Part shown: positions 1 through 7,433 of the stretch, piece after piece
Layout: every line of letters begins with the position of its first letter
Position numbering within the stretch: the stretch's first letter is position 1
Source: Egibacteraceae bacterium
GTDB taxonomy: Bacteria; Actinomycetota; Nitriliruptoria; Euzebyales; Egibacteraceae
NCBI GenBank assembly: GCA_030446745.1
Contig: JAUJMS010000008.1
Location: 32,618 to 96,617 of the forward strand
DNA length: 64,000 nt
Direction of reading: 5' to 3'
Program-made: the position numbers and the translations under genes
Notes under the pieces: generated by a model
What the model was told of the DNA's origin: nothing
What the model saw: the letters and a program-made list of their open reading frames with translations, nothing else
Database searches by the model: none

Positions 1-1654
1 GCCGCGCCCCGGCGCGGGCGCGCGCCGCCGCGAGCGACTCGTCTGCGGGGACGGGCTCGACCACCTCGGCGTAGCACTTCAGCAGCGGCTCGGTGCCGCT
101 GGGGCGCACCTGCAGGCGTGACCCGTCGGCCAGCGTGAGGCCGACGAGGTCGGTGGGCGGCGTGGTCAGCGCCGTCACGGCACCGTCGGCGGTGGTGACG
201 GTCCCGGCGACGTGGTCGGCGACCGCGGTCACGGCCACGCCGCCGACCGACGCCGGCGGGGCGGCGCGCAGCCGTTCGATGACGCGCGTGGCGAGGTCGC
301 CGCCGCGGGCGGCGTCGAGCCGCAGCGACCGGCCGGTGGTGGCGTGGACACCGTGACGCCGTGCGAGGTCGTCGAGCGCGTCGACGAGCGTGCGCCCGGT
401 CGCGGCTAGGCCGGCGGCCAGCTCGGCGGTGAGCAGCGCCGCCGACAGGCCGTCCTTGTCAAGCACCGCCGTGCCGACCATCACCCCGAGCGCCTGCTCG
501 TAGGCGAGCAGCAGCCGGTGCCTGGTGTTCTGCGGGGTGCTCTCCCTATCTCCCAGCCACTTGACGCGGTTCTGCGTCTCGAGGCCGCCGGCGCCGGGCC
601 CGTGGCCGCTGCGCGACAGCACCCGCGACGAGACCACCGTCGTCGCAACGACGCGGTCGTCGCCGCTGGTGCGGCGCAGCACGTACTCGGCGAGCAGGCA
701 GCCGACCTCGTCACCGGTCAACGCGCGCCAGCCGTCCGCGGACGGGATCGCCACGGCGATGCGGTCGCCGTCCGGGTCGTTGGCCAGAACCAGGTCCGCG
801 CCTTGCCGCGCGGCGAGGTCCAGCGCCAGGTCGAGCGCCCCGGGCTCCTCCGGGTTCGGAAACGTGACCGTCGGAAAGTTGGGGTCCGGGGCGAACTGCT
901 CGGCAACCACGACGACGTCGCGAAAGCCGGCGCGGGCGAGCAGCGTCGTCGCGAGCTCCCCGGCCACGCCGTGCAGCGGCGTGTAGACGATGCGCACGGC
1001 GCGGTGCTCGGCGGCGTGGAGCACACCGAGGCACGCGCTGGCGTACGCCTCGCCCAGCGACACCGGGTAGGTGGGCGCGACCGTCGGCAGGTCGCCCGCC
1101 ACGGCGTCGTCGGCGGCGGCGGCGGCTGCCGCGGCGATCTCGGCGTCCAGCGGGGGGGCGATCTGGGCCCCGCCGGCCCAGTAGACCTTGTAGCCGTTGT
1201 CCGCGGCCGGGTTGTGGCTCGCGGTGATCTGCACGCCGGCGGCCGCCCCGAGGTGCCGCACCGCGAAGGCGACGAGCGGTGTCGGCAGCGGCTGGTCGAG
1301 CAGCCGCACGTCGAAGCCGGCCCTGGCAAGGACGCCGGCGGTGTCGGCGGCGAACGCGGCCGACCCGTGCCGCGCGTCGCGGCCGACCACGACGACGCGG
1401 CCGGCGGCGGGTCCGTCGGCGCGCAGCCGTGTGGCAAGTCCCGCCGTGACCCGGCGCACGACGGCGCGATTCATGCGCGCGGGACCCGGCCCCAGTGGAC
1501 CGCGGATGCCGGCGGTGCCGAAGGTCAGCGGCTGGTCGAACAGCTCGGCAAGGGCGATCTCGTCGCCGCGGTCGAGCAGCGCGGCGAGCGCCGTGCGGGT
1601 GCCCGGGTCGGGGTCGCACGCCAGCCAGTGGCGGGCTCGGGCGCGCAGGTCCAT
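1..1654 (-). CDS. Phosphoglucomutase/phosphomannomutase (alpha-D-phosphohexomutase), 3' end beyond the window
   Basis: Interconverts hexose-1- and hexose-6-phosphates in the cytosol. Seen: ATG at 1654, then an open frame of about 551 codons to the window edge, close to the usual 540-560 aa of this family, so only a few C-terminal codons are missing. Motifs in order: FGTAGIRG (residues ~45-52), phosphoserine loop TASHNP (Ser ~146), metal-binding DPDGDR (~residue 300), and a C-terminal phosphate-binding RPSGTEP. Odd: in the sugar-binding region at 530-610 the usual ETLTGFKW-type motif reads ETQNRVKW, followed by GDRESTPQN; the frame is kept but the residues are unlike the family, which could be local sequence error or real divergence. 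Divergent from the HAD gene on its right. Confidence 0.88.
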   Translation of the reverse strand, partial: MDLRARARHWLACDPDPGTRTALAALLDRGDEIALAELFDQPLTFGTAGIRGPLGPGPARMNRAVVRRVTAGLATRLRADGPAAGRVVVVGRDARHGSAAFAADTAGVLARAGFDVRLLDQPLPTPLVAFAVRHLGAAAGVQITASHNPAADNGYKVYWAGGAQIAPPLDAEIAAAAAAAADDAVAGDLPTVAPTYPVSLGEAYASACLGVLHAAEHRAVRIVYTPLHGVAGELATTLLARAGFRDVVVVAEQFAPDPNFPTVTFPNPEEPGALDLALDLAARQGADLVLANDPDGDRIAVAIPSADGWRALTGDEVGCLLAEYVLRRTSGDDRVVATTVVSSRVLSRSGHGPGAGGLETQNRVKWLGDRESTPQNTRHRLLLAYEQALGVMVGTAVLDKDGLSAALLTAELAAGLAATGRTLVDALDDLARRHGVHATTGRSLRLDAARGGDLATRVIERLRAAPPASVGGVAVTAVADHVAGTVTTADGAVTALTTPPTDLVGLTLADGSRLQVRPSGTEPLLKCYAEVVEPVPADESLAAARARAGAR

Positions 1655-1726
1655 CCGGGCTCCTGTCTGCCGGCGCGGCGCAGGCTATCCGGTTGAGCCG
1701 GCGACCGGCGGGGGACACGGGCGGCC

Positions 1727-2359
1727 ATGGACTACAAGGCCGCGGTGCTGCTCGACCTCGACGGGACCCTCGTCGACTCGGTGTTCCACCACGTCGTCAC
1801 CTGGCACGCCGCCCTGCGCGGCTCCGGGCGGACCGTGCCGATGTGGCGCATCCACCAGGGCATCGGCATGGGCAGCAAGCGGCTGGTGCCGTGGCTGCTC
1901 GGCGAGCACGTCGACGACAGCGACGCGCTGTCCGACGAGCACGAGCGGCTGTTCCTCGACCATGCCGAGGACCTCGTGCCGACGCCGGGCGCCGCGGCGC
2001 TCATCGACGATCTGGACCGCCGCGGCGTGCCGTTCCTGGTCGCCACGTCAGCCGGCACGGCGATCCGCGAGGCGCTGCTCGACGTCCTCGGCATGCCCGA
2101 CCTCAAGACCGCCGACGCCGACGACGTCTCCTCGCCCAAACCGGCCCCGGACCTGCTGCTCGCCGCGGCCGCGCAGATCGGCGCCGACCCGACGCAGACG
2201 ACGCTGGTCGGCGACAGCCCGTGGGACGCCGAGGCGGCCGACGCCATCGGCATGCGCGCGATCGCCGTGCGCTGCGGCGGGTTCGGCGACGACCGCCTCA
2301 TCGACGGCGGCGCCGCCGACGTCGTCGACGACCCCCGCGCCCTCATCGGCCGCCTCTGA
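1727..2359 (+). CDS. HAD-superfamily hydrolase, phosphoglycolate phosphatase-like
   Basis: Predicted small-molecule phosphatase of 210 aa. All four HAD motifs are visible: DLDGT near residue 10 (nucleophile and acid/base Asp), the Thr/Ser of VATSAG near 105, Lys in SSPKPAPD near 137, and GDSPWDAEAA near 163. A helical cap domain lies between motifs 1 and 2 (HHVVTWHAAL...). The substrate cannot be read from sequence; beta-phosphoglucomutase-like or phosphoglycolate phosphatase activity are both possible. Divergently placed from the phosphohexomutase gene, with about 70 bp between starts. Confidence 0.85.
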   Translation: MDYKAAVLLDLDGTLVDSVFHHVVTWHAALRGSGRTVPMWRIHQGIGMGSKRLVPWLLGEHVDDSDALSDEHERLFLDHAEDLVPTPGAAALIDDLDRRGVPFLVATSAGTAIREALLDVLGMPDLKTADADDVSSPKPAPDLLLAAAAQIGADPTQTTLVGDSPWDAEAADAIGMRAIAVRCGGFGDDRLIDGGAADVVDDPRALIGRL

Positions 2360-2370
2360 CACCGCCCCAC

Positions 2371-2425
2371 CCGGGGCGTTATCACCGGCGTTGCGCTTTT
2401 GGTGCCGTCGCTGACAAGGCCCGGG
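2371..2425. repeat. Dispersed intergenic hairpin repeat, copy A
   Basis: About 55 bp with outer CCGGGG/CCCGGG and an imperfect inverted repeat: TTATCACCGGCG on the left and CGTCGCTGACAA on the right, around a core GTTGCGCTTTTGGTGC. The same element recurs at 3755-3803 and, inverted, at 23791-23847. It lies between the convergent HAD and threonine synthase genes, where it could act as a transcription terminator. Confidence 0.7.
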
Positions 2426-2440
2426 TACCAGGCCCGCGGT

Positions 2441-3697
2441 TCAGGGCGCGAGCAGGGCGACCAGGCACTCGACGTCCGCCTCGTCGGGCGCGACGACCGC
2501 GGGGCGCGGCAGCCCGGGCGGCGGCGGGTACTTGTGGCCGATGCCGGTGTCGAACACGACGACCTCGTCGTCGGCGGCGATGTCGCCGCGGGTCGCCAGC
2601 TCGCCGACGGCGGCGACCGCGGCGGCGGTCTCCGGGCTGACGTAGCCGAGCCCGAGCCGTCCCGCCAGGCGCTGCGCGTCGTCGAGCGCGTCCTCGGGCA
2701 CGGCGACGGCGGTGCCGCCGGAGGCGCGCAACGCGTCGAGGATCAGAAAGTCGCCGACCGCGCTGGGCACGCGGATACCGCCGGCGCGCGTGGCGGCGTC
2801 GGTCCACGGCGCGGCGAAGCGCTGCCCGGTCTGAAACGCGCGGACGATCGGGGCGCAGCCGGTCGTCTGGACGCTGACCATCCGCGGGCGCGCCCCACCG
2901 ATCAGGCCGACGCCCTCGAGCTCCTCGAAGGCCTTCCACATCCCGACCAGGCCGGTGCCGCCGCCGGTCGGGTAGACGACGACGTCGGGAACACGCCAGC
3001 CGAGGTCCTCGACGAGCTCCAGGCCCATCGTCTTCTTGCCCTCGACCCGGTAGGGCTCTTTGAGCGTGCTGACGTCGAACGCCCCGGTCGCGGCCGCGAT
3101 GCGCGCAGCCACGGCGCCGCAGTCCGAGATGAGCCCGTCCACGAGCAGCACGGCCGCGCCGCAGACCAGCGCCTCGTCGCGGTTGGCGGCCGGCACGTCG
3201 GCGGGCATGACGACCGTCACGGGCAGGCCCGCCGCCGCCCCGTACGCGGCGAGCGCCCCGGCGGCGTTGCCGGCGGACGGGGCGATGAGCGCGGGGGCGC
3301 CGAGCTCGGCGGCCCGGCTGACGGCGGTCGCCATGCCGCGCGCCTTGAATGACCCGGTCGGGTTGAGCGCCTCGGCCTTCACCCGCAGGCGCGGCACGCC
3401 CAGCGCCCGCCCCAGCCGCTCGGCGGGCAGCAGCGGGGTCGACCCTTCGCCGAGCGTCGTTACGAAGGCGGGGTCGCGCACCGGCAGCAGCTCGGTCCAG
3501 CGCCACAGCCCGCCGCTGCGACGCGACGCCATCGCCTCGCGGGTCAACGTCGCCGCGGCGCGGCCGAGGTCGTAGCGCGCGAGCAGCGGGCGACCGTCGA
3601 CCGGGTCGGTGCGCGCCAGCCCGTGCGCCGGGTAGGTCGCCCCGGACAGCGAGCCCTGCAGGTGCGTCAGCGTCGATGCGGTCACGGGGCGCCCCAT
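2441..3697 (-). CDS. thrC: Threonine synthase (PLP-dependent)
   Basis: Converts O-phosphohomoserine to threonine and phosphate. The 418-residue product shows the fold-type II PLP signature NPTGSFKARG (Lys forms the Schiff base), the glycine-rich phosphate loop PTGGGTGLVG, and the SAGNAAGALAAYG segment that binds the cofactor ring. An N-terminal segment (YDLGRAAATL..., GLWRWTELLPV) and EGSTPLLPAERLG are typical of the actinobacterial/archaeal short threonine synthase. I chose the ATG at 3697; an ATG at 3763 in the same frame would add a low-complexity leader that overlaps hairpin repeat B. A generic threonine synthase-like lyase is the main alternative. Confidence 0.85.
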   Translation of the reverse strand: MGRPVTASTLTHLQGSLSGATYPAHGLARTDPVDGRPLLARYDLGRAAATLTREAMASRRSGGLWRWTELLPVRDPAFVTTLGEGSTPLLPAERLGRALGVPRLRVKAEALNPTGSFKARGMATAVSRAAELGAPALIAPSAGNAAGALAAYGAAAGLPVTVVMPADVPAANRDEALVCGAAVLLVDGLISDCGAVAARIAAATGAFDVSTLKEPYRVEGKKTMGLELVEDLGWRVPDVVVYPTGGGTGLVGMWKAFEELEGVGLIGGARPRMVSVQTTGCAPIVRAFQTGQRFAAPWTDAATRAGGIRVPSAVGDFLILDALRASGGTAVAVPEDALDDAQRLAGRLGLGYVSPETAAAVAAVGELATRGDIAADDEVVVFDTGIGHKYPPPPGLPRPAVVAPDEADVECLVALLAP

Positions 3698-3754
3698 CCC
3701 CGCAGCGCAGCGCGACCATGCACCGGACGCCCCGCTCGCTCCGCACCCGCGGGA

Positions 3755-3803
3755 GCTTGTCACCGGCGTCGGGCGTTCGGTGCCGTCGGTGACAACCCCG
3801 GGA
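3755..3803. repeat. Dispersed intergenic hairpin repeat, copy B
   Basis: Second copy of the element. The left arm is TTGTCACCGGCG and the right arm CGTCGGTGACAA, a 12-bp stem with one G-T wobble, followed by CCCCGGG. The core differs from copies A and C (TCGGGCGTTCGGTGC). It lies in the divergent spacer between thrC and pdxH, so it overlaps the likely promoter region of both genes and is not simply a terminator here. Confidence 0.7.
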
Positions 3804-3839
3804 GACAGGCCGAAGGAACGCGGCGGTTACAGTCGCGCG

Positions 3840-4490
3840 ATGCCGGAGCCGCCGGTCGACATCGGGGCGCTGCGCCGCGAGTACCGCGCCCGCGCGCTCT
3901 CGCCCGCCGACGTCGCCCCCGATCCGCTCGCGCAGTTCCGTGCGTGGTTCGCCGAGGCGCACACCGCCGGCGTGCTGGAGCCGAACGCCATGGTCCTGGC
4001 GACCGCCGGCGACGACGGCGCCCCGTCGGCCCGCACCGTGCTGCTCAAGGCCGTCGACGAGGACGGCTTCGTGTTCTTCACCCGCTACACCAGCCGCAAG
4101 GGCCGCGAACTCGCCGTCAACCCGCGGGCCGCGCTGCTGTTCCCGTGGCTCGCGCTGGAACGCCAGGTCAGCGTCCGCGGCAGCGCCGAGCGGGTGGCGC
4201 CCGCGACGTCGGACGCCTACTTCGCGACGCGACCCCGCGGGGCGCAGCTCGCCGCGTGGGCGTCGCCCCAGAGCGAGCCGCTGGCCGATCGCGCCTGGGT
4301 CGAGGCGCGCGTTGCGGACGCCGCGGAGCGGTTCGCCGGCGCCGCGGTGCCGCGCCCCGACGAGTGGGGCGGCGTGCGGGTGCGTCCGGTGGAGGTCGAG
4401 TTCTGGCAGGGGCGCGCCGACCGGCTCCACGACCGGGTGCGCTACCGCCGCGCCGATGGGGGCTGGGTCGTCGAGCGGCTCGCGCCCTGA
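3840..4490 (+). CDS. pdxH: Pyridoxamine/pyridoxine 5'-phosphate oxidase
   Basis: FMN enzyme that makes pyridoxal 5'-phosphate in the vitamin B6 salvage/synthesis path. The 216-aa product has the family order: N-terminal MPEPPVDIGALRREY, FMN-binding SARTVLLKAVDEDGFVFFTRY (a split-barrel segment), TSRKGRELAVNP, LERQVSVRG, DAYFATRPRGAQLAAWASPQS and the C-terminal EFWQGRADRLHDRVRY. ATG at 3840 gives the standard PdxH N-terminus. Its stop lies one base from the stop of the convergent gene at 4492. Confidence 0.95.
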   Translation: MPEPPVDIGALRREYRARALSPADVAPDPLAQFRAWFAEAHTAGVLEPNAMVLATAGDDGAPSARTVLLKAVDEDGFVFFTRYTSRKGRELAVNPRAALLFPWLALERQVSVRGSAERVAPATSDAYFATRPRGAQLAAWASPQSEPLADRAWVEARVADAAERFAGAAVPRPDEWGGVRVRPVEVEFWQGRADRLHDRVRYRRADGGWVVERLAP

Positions 4491-4491
4491 G

Positions 4492-5583
4492 TCACCGCAC
4501 CGCTGCGGTCCCCCGCGCCGCGAGCAGCGGCACGAGCATCTCCTCGGCGGTCAGGCTGCCGTGGTGGGAGCGCATGTGCACCTCCTTGGGCATCCCCGGG
4601 TCGACGAAGACGACCGGATCGCGGGCGGCGAGGACCACGTCGCCGATCCTCCCGCGCACCGCGAGCGACGCCCGCGGGCCGAGCCACCCTTCGTCGAAGA
4701 GCCGGTCACGGGGAAACACCCACGCGCGGTCGCTGTAGCGCTCCGCGCAGGCGGCGGCCAGCTCCCGGGCGGCGCCCGGACGGGCATGCAGCGTGCGGAA
4801 CCGGCCCTCGCCGGAGTACTCGGCGACCATGCCGGCGACCGCGTCGAGCGCCACCGCGGCGCCGGCGTCGACGTGGATCTGGCCGTGGTCGGCGGTGACG
4901 AGCAGCGCCCAGCTCGGCGGCAGCGCCGCGAGCAGGTCGGCGACGAGCCGGTCGGCGGCGACCAGCTCGGCGGGCAAGAACGAGGTTCGCAGCCCGAACT
5001 CGTGCGCGACCTTGTCGACCCCGTCGTAGTAGGCGTAGACGAACGTGTGCTTCGGCGTGGCGAGCCTCCGGCAGTGCTCGACGAGGATCGCGGTGGTCTT
5101 CCAGCCGATCACGTCACTGCCGCGCAGGTGCGCCGCGGTGAAGCCGCCGTCGCGGAACTCGGCGCGGATGACGGCGGGCACGCGGCGGCCGAGGAACGGC
5201 GCCACCGGCTGCGTCGCGACGGGGTCCGGGCCGTCGCGCCGGGGCCAGCGCAGGACGTTCAGCGGCTGGCCGCCGACACGGATGCGGTAGCCGGCGACGC
5301 CGTGCTCGGCGGGCGTGGCACCGGTGGCGATCGAGGTCAACGCGGCGGCGGTCGTGGACGGGACCGTCGCCGTCACCGGGCCGCCGGTCATGCCGGCGAG
5401 GACGGGCACGACGTGACGGTGCTCCTCCAGCAGCGCCCAGCCGAGTCCGTCCAGCACGAGCAGCACCACCCCTGCCGCGTCGGTCACGGGGTCGGGCAGC
5501 CACGGCGCCGGCGCCCCGCCGAGCAGCGCGGGCACGATCCCGCCGATCCACGCGCCGTCGTAGTCGGGCCGCACCGCCTTCAT
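4492..5583 (-). CDS. Alkaline phosphatase superfamily phosphodiesterase (type I phosphodiesterase/PglZ-like)
   Basis: 363-aa cytosolic-looking metal hydrolase of the alkaline phosphatase superfamily. Seen: VVLLVLDGLGW (first metal Asp), STTAAALTSIATGATPAEHGVAGY (nucleophilic Thr/Ser region), DGVDKVAHEFG, LLVTADHGQIHVD (second metal site Asp-His) and a C-terminal MRSHHGSLTAEEMLVPLL with the last His ligand. Nucleotide pyrophosphatase and phosphonoacetate hydrolase relatives share this set, so the substrate is open. Start at ATG 5583 (MKAVRPDY); no signal peptide is seen. Convergent with pdxH. Confidence 0.82.
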   Translation of the reverse strand: MKAVRPDYDGAWIGGIVPALLGGAPAPWLPDPVTDAAGVVLLVLDGLGWALLEEHRHVVPVLAGMTGGPVTATVPSTTAAALTSIATGATPAEHGVAGYRIRVGGQPLNVLRWPRRDGPDPVATQPVAPFLGRRVPAVIRAEFRDGGFTAAHLRGSDVIGWKTTAILVEHCRRLATPKHTFVYAYYDGVDKVAHEFGLRTSFLPAELVAADRLVADLLAALPPSWALLVTADHGQIHVDAGAAVALDAVAGMVAEYSGEGRFRTLHARPGAARELAAACAERYSDRAWVFPRDRLFDEGWLGPRASLAVRGRIGDVVLAARDPVVFVDPGMPKEVHMRSHHGSLTAEEMLVPLLAARGTAAVR

Positions 5584-5728
5584 CGTGTTCACGGTAGCGA
5601 GCAGGAGAGCACCCGCGGGCGGCTGAACACCGCAGCAACTGCCGCGGTCCGACGCAGGAGTCGCCCCGTCCCGGGGCGAACGCAGTGGTACGTCCGTGAC
5701 CACGCGGACGCCGAAGCGAGAGGCAAGC

Positions 5729-5881
5729 ATGCGGCAGACGAGAAGGCTCGTGTTGGCGGCGCTCGCCGTGGGGGTGCTCGCCTCGGCGGCGCCCGCGCAG
5801 GCGACCACCTGCTTCCGAGTTGACCCGAAGGTGTTCGTCGGCGACGCGGTGAACTGCGCCAAGGCCATCATCGGCGGCTGA
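5729..5881 (+). CDS. Small secreted peptide with two cysteines, function unknown
   Basis: 50-aa product from ATG 5729, preceded by AGAGGCAAGC. It has a textbook Sec signal: MRQTRRL, a hydrophobic core VLAALAVGVLA and the cleavage site APAQA-TT. The predicted mature peptide is only about 25 residues (TTCFRVDPKVFVGDAVNCAK...) with two Cys 15 residues apart that could form one disulfide. An upstream ATG at 5696 would add 11 residues. A GC-rich hairpin follows the stop. I do not recognise the family. Confidence 0.6.
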   Translation: MRQTRRLVLAALAVGVLASAAPAQATTCFRVDPKVFVGDAVNCAKAIIGG

Positions 5882-5890
5882 GCCGTGCCC

Positions 5891-5934
5891 GCGACGACCC
5901 CCCCGCCGCGCCGGTACGGCGGGGGGGGCGTCGC
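5891..5934 (+). terminator. GC-rich hairpin after the small secreted peptide gene
   Basis: GCGACG-A-CCCCCCCGCCG pairs with CGGCGGGGGGG-CGTCGC around a short loop, 10 bp after the stop of the small peptide gene. There is no U-tract, as is common for terminators in very GC-rich actinobacteria. The adjoining sequence is unreliable. Confidence 0.5.
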
Positions 5935-6108
5935 GCCCGCGCCCCGGGGGGGGGGCCGGCCGGGGGGGCCCCGGCGCTGGCCCCCCCCTGCGCCCGCTTT
6001 CACCCCATGGGGTGCGCCGGCTCGGGGGCCACTTGCCCAAAGAAAAATGGGGGGGTTGGGCCGGCCCCGGTAGCACCCCCGGCGCCACCTTTAGGGGGGG
6101 GGGGGCGG
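5935..6108. other. Corrupted low-complexity patch with long G/C homopolymers
   Basis: This stretch holds runs of 7-13 G or C separated by fragments with no coding pattern on either strand, and an island of AAAGAAAAATGGGGGGGTTGGG unlike the rest of the window. It has no recognisable repeat unit. It probably reflects poor base calls or an assembly artefact; it cuts the 3' end of the lipoprotein gene on its right. Confidence 0.6.
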
Positions 6109-6570
6109 CGCGCCAGCGCCCTGCGGCACGGGCAGGCCGGCGGCGTCGACCTCCGGCGCCACGACGACGAGTACCTGGGAGCCCTGCTGGCACGTCGCCG
6201 TCGCCTTGATGAAGTTGCGGTGGTCGCCGTCCGAGATGAGCAGCTCCGCCTCGAAGATCTCGTTCTCGGACAGCAGGACCTCGATGTCGTCGCGGTCGGC
6301 GTACGACAGCTGCAACGCCTCCGGCGTCATCGCGACGTAGCCGCTGACGTTGACCAGCGGGTCCTGACGGGTGACCTGGGTCGTCACTGCCGCGTCGGGC
6401 AGCAGCAGGCCGTCGACGTCCTCGTCGACGCCCGCGGGAGCCGTCGCGCACGGCGGCAGGGCGGACAGCGGGTCGTTCGTCGCCTGGGACGCCGGCGCCG
6501 GCCCGCCGTCCGAGCAGGCGCTGAGCAACGCCGCGGCGGCGCACGCAAACGCGGCGCGTCGGGGGGCCAT
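6109..6570 (-). CDS. Putative lipoprotein, 3' end lost in a homopolymer patch
   Basis: About 150 readable residues from ATG 6570. The N-terminus is a lipoprotein signal (MAPRRAAFACAAAALLSACS, lipobox LSAC). The mature part is acidic and includes LPPCATAPAGVDEDVD, AVTTQVTRQDPLVNVSGYVAMTPEALQLSY and IEVLLSENEIFEAELLISDGDHRNFIKATATCQQGSQVLVVVAPEVD. The last residues read into poly-Pro coded by the corrupted patch, so the true C-terminus is not visible. I do not recognise the family. Divergent from the ABC permease gene at 6606. Confidence 0.6.
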
Positions 6571-6605
6571 GGCCGGCCATCCTACGGTCCGTAGACTCGT
6601 CGGGG

Positions 6606-7433
6606 ATGCGCTCGGGACCGCTCGCCCGCCACGTCGTGCCGCTGCTGGCGGCGATCGTGTTCGTGCTGCCGCTGTGGTTCATGGTCGCGGGCTCGCTGCG
6701 CCCCGTGGGCCTGCCGCCGCCGCGCGGCGTCGAGCTGCTGCCGCCGGCGCCGAACCTTGACAGCTACGCGCGCCTGCCGCAGCTCATCCCGCTGTTCGTC
6801 TACCTGCGCAACTCGGCGCTGGTCGTGGCGCTGGCGGTGCCGCTGACCGTCCTCGTCGCGTCGTGGGCCGGCTTCGGCATCCGCCTGTTGCCGCCACCGC
6901 GGCGCCGCGCCGCCGTCGTCGCCAGCCTGGTCGTCATGATGGTGCCGGTGACCGCCGTGTGGGCGACGCGCTTCGAGGTGTTCCGCCTGGCCGGCGCGCT
7001 GGACAGCCTGGTGCCGCTGGTGGCGCCGGCCTTGGCGGCGACGACGCCCTTCTACGTGCTGATCTACGCCTGGAGCTTCGGCGGCGTCAGCGACGGGCAG
7101 CTGGGCGCCGCCCGGCTGGAGGGCGCATCGACGTGGCGGTTGTGGCGTGCCGTCGCGCTGCCGCAGGTCAAGCCGGCGACGCTGGCCGTGGCGGTGCTCG
7201 CCTTCACCTTCCACTGGGCCAACTTCATCGACGCGCTGCTGTACCTGCGCCGCCAGGAGCTGTACACGCTGCCGCTGGGAATGCGCTTCCTGCAGCTGCT
7301 CAATCCCACCGACTGGCCGCTGCTGATGGCCGGCGCCGTCGTCGTCACGCTGCCGTCGGTGGCGGTGTTCCTGCTGGCGCAGCGGCTGTTCCTCGACGAC
7401 CCGCTGCGCGGGCTGCGAGGCAACGCCGCATGA
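6606..7433 (+). CDS. Carbohydrate-type ABC transporter permease (MalG family)
   Basis: 275-aa inner-membrane permease with about six hydrophobic segments. The EAA loop that contacts the ATPase is visible as LGAARLEGASTWRLWRAVALPQVKP (roughly residues 167-190), with the usual A-x-x-x-G core. The N-terminus (PLLAAIVFVLPLWFMVAGSLRP) is typical of the MalG/UgpE half. First gene of a four-gene importer in the unusual order permease, binding protein, ATPase, permease. Its TGA overlaps the ATG of the binding protein gene. Confidence 0.9.
   Translation: MRSGPLARHVVPLLAAIVFVLPLWFMVAGSLRPVGLPPPRGVELLPPAPNLDSYARLPQLIPLFVYLRNSALVVALAVPLTVLVASWAGFGIRLLPPPRRRAAVVASLVVMMVPVTAVWATRFEVFRLAGALDSLVPLVAPALAATTPFYVLIYAWSFGGVSDGQLGAARLEGASTWRLWRAVALPQVKPATLAVAVLAFTFHWANFIDALLYLRRQELYTLPLGMRFLQLLNPTDWPLLMAGAVVVTLPSVAVFLLAQRLFLDDPLRGLRGNAA

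Noticed and set aside
2382..4430. Long minus-strand frame (682 codons) over threonine synthase and pdxH
   Set aside because: Arg/Ala/Pro-rich with no domain; it is the shadow of the real genes in other frames.
5650..5690. GTCGCCCCGTCCCGGGGCGA hairpin as a riboswitch or attenuator
   Set aside because: Only a short simple stem in the leader of the small peptide gene; no conserved aptamer features.
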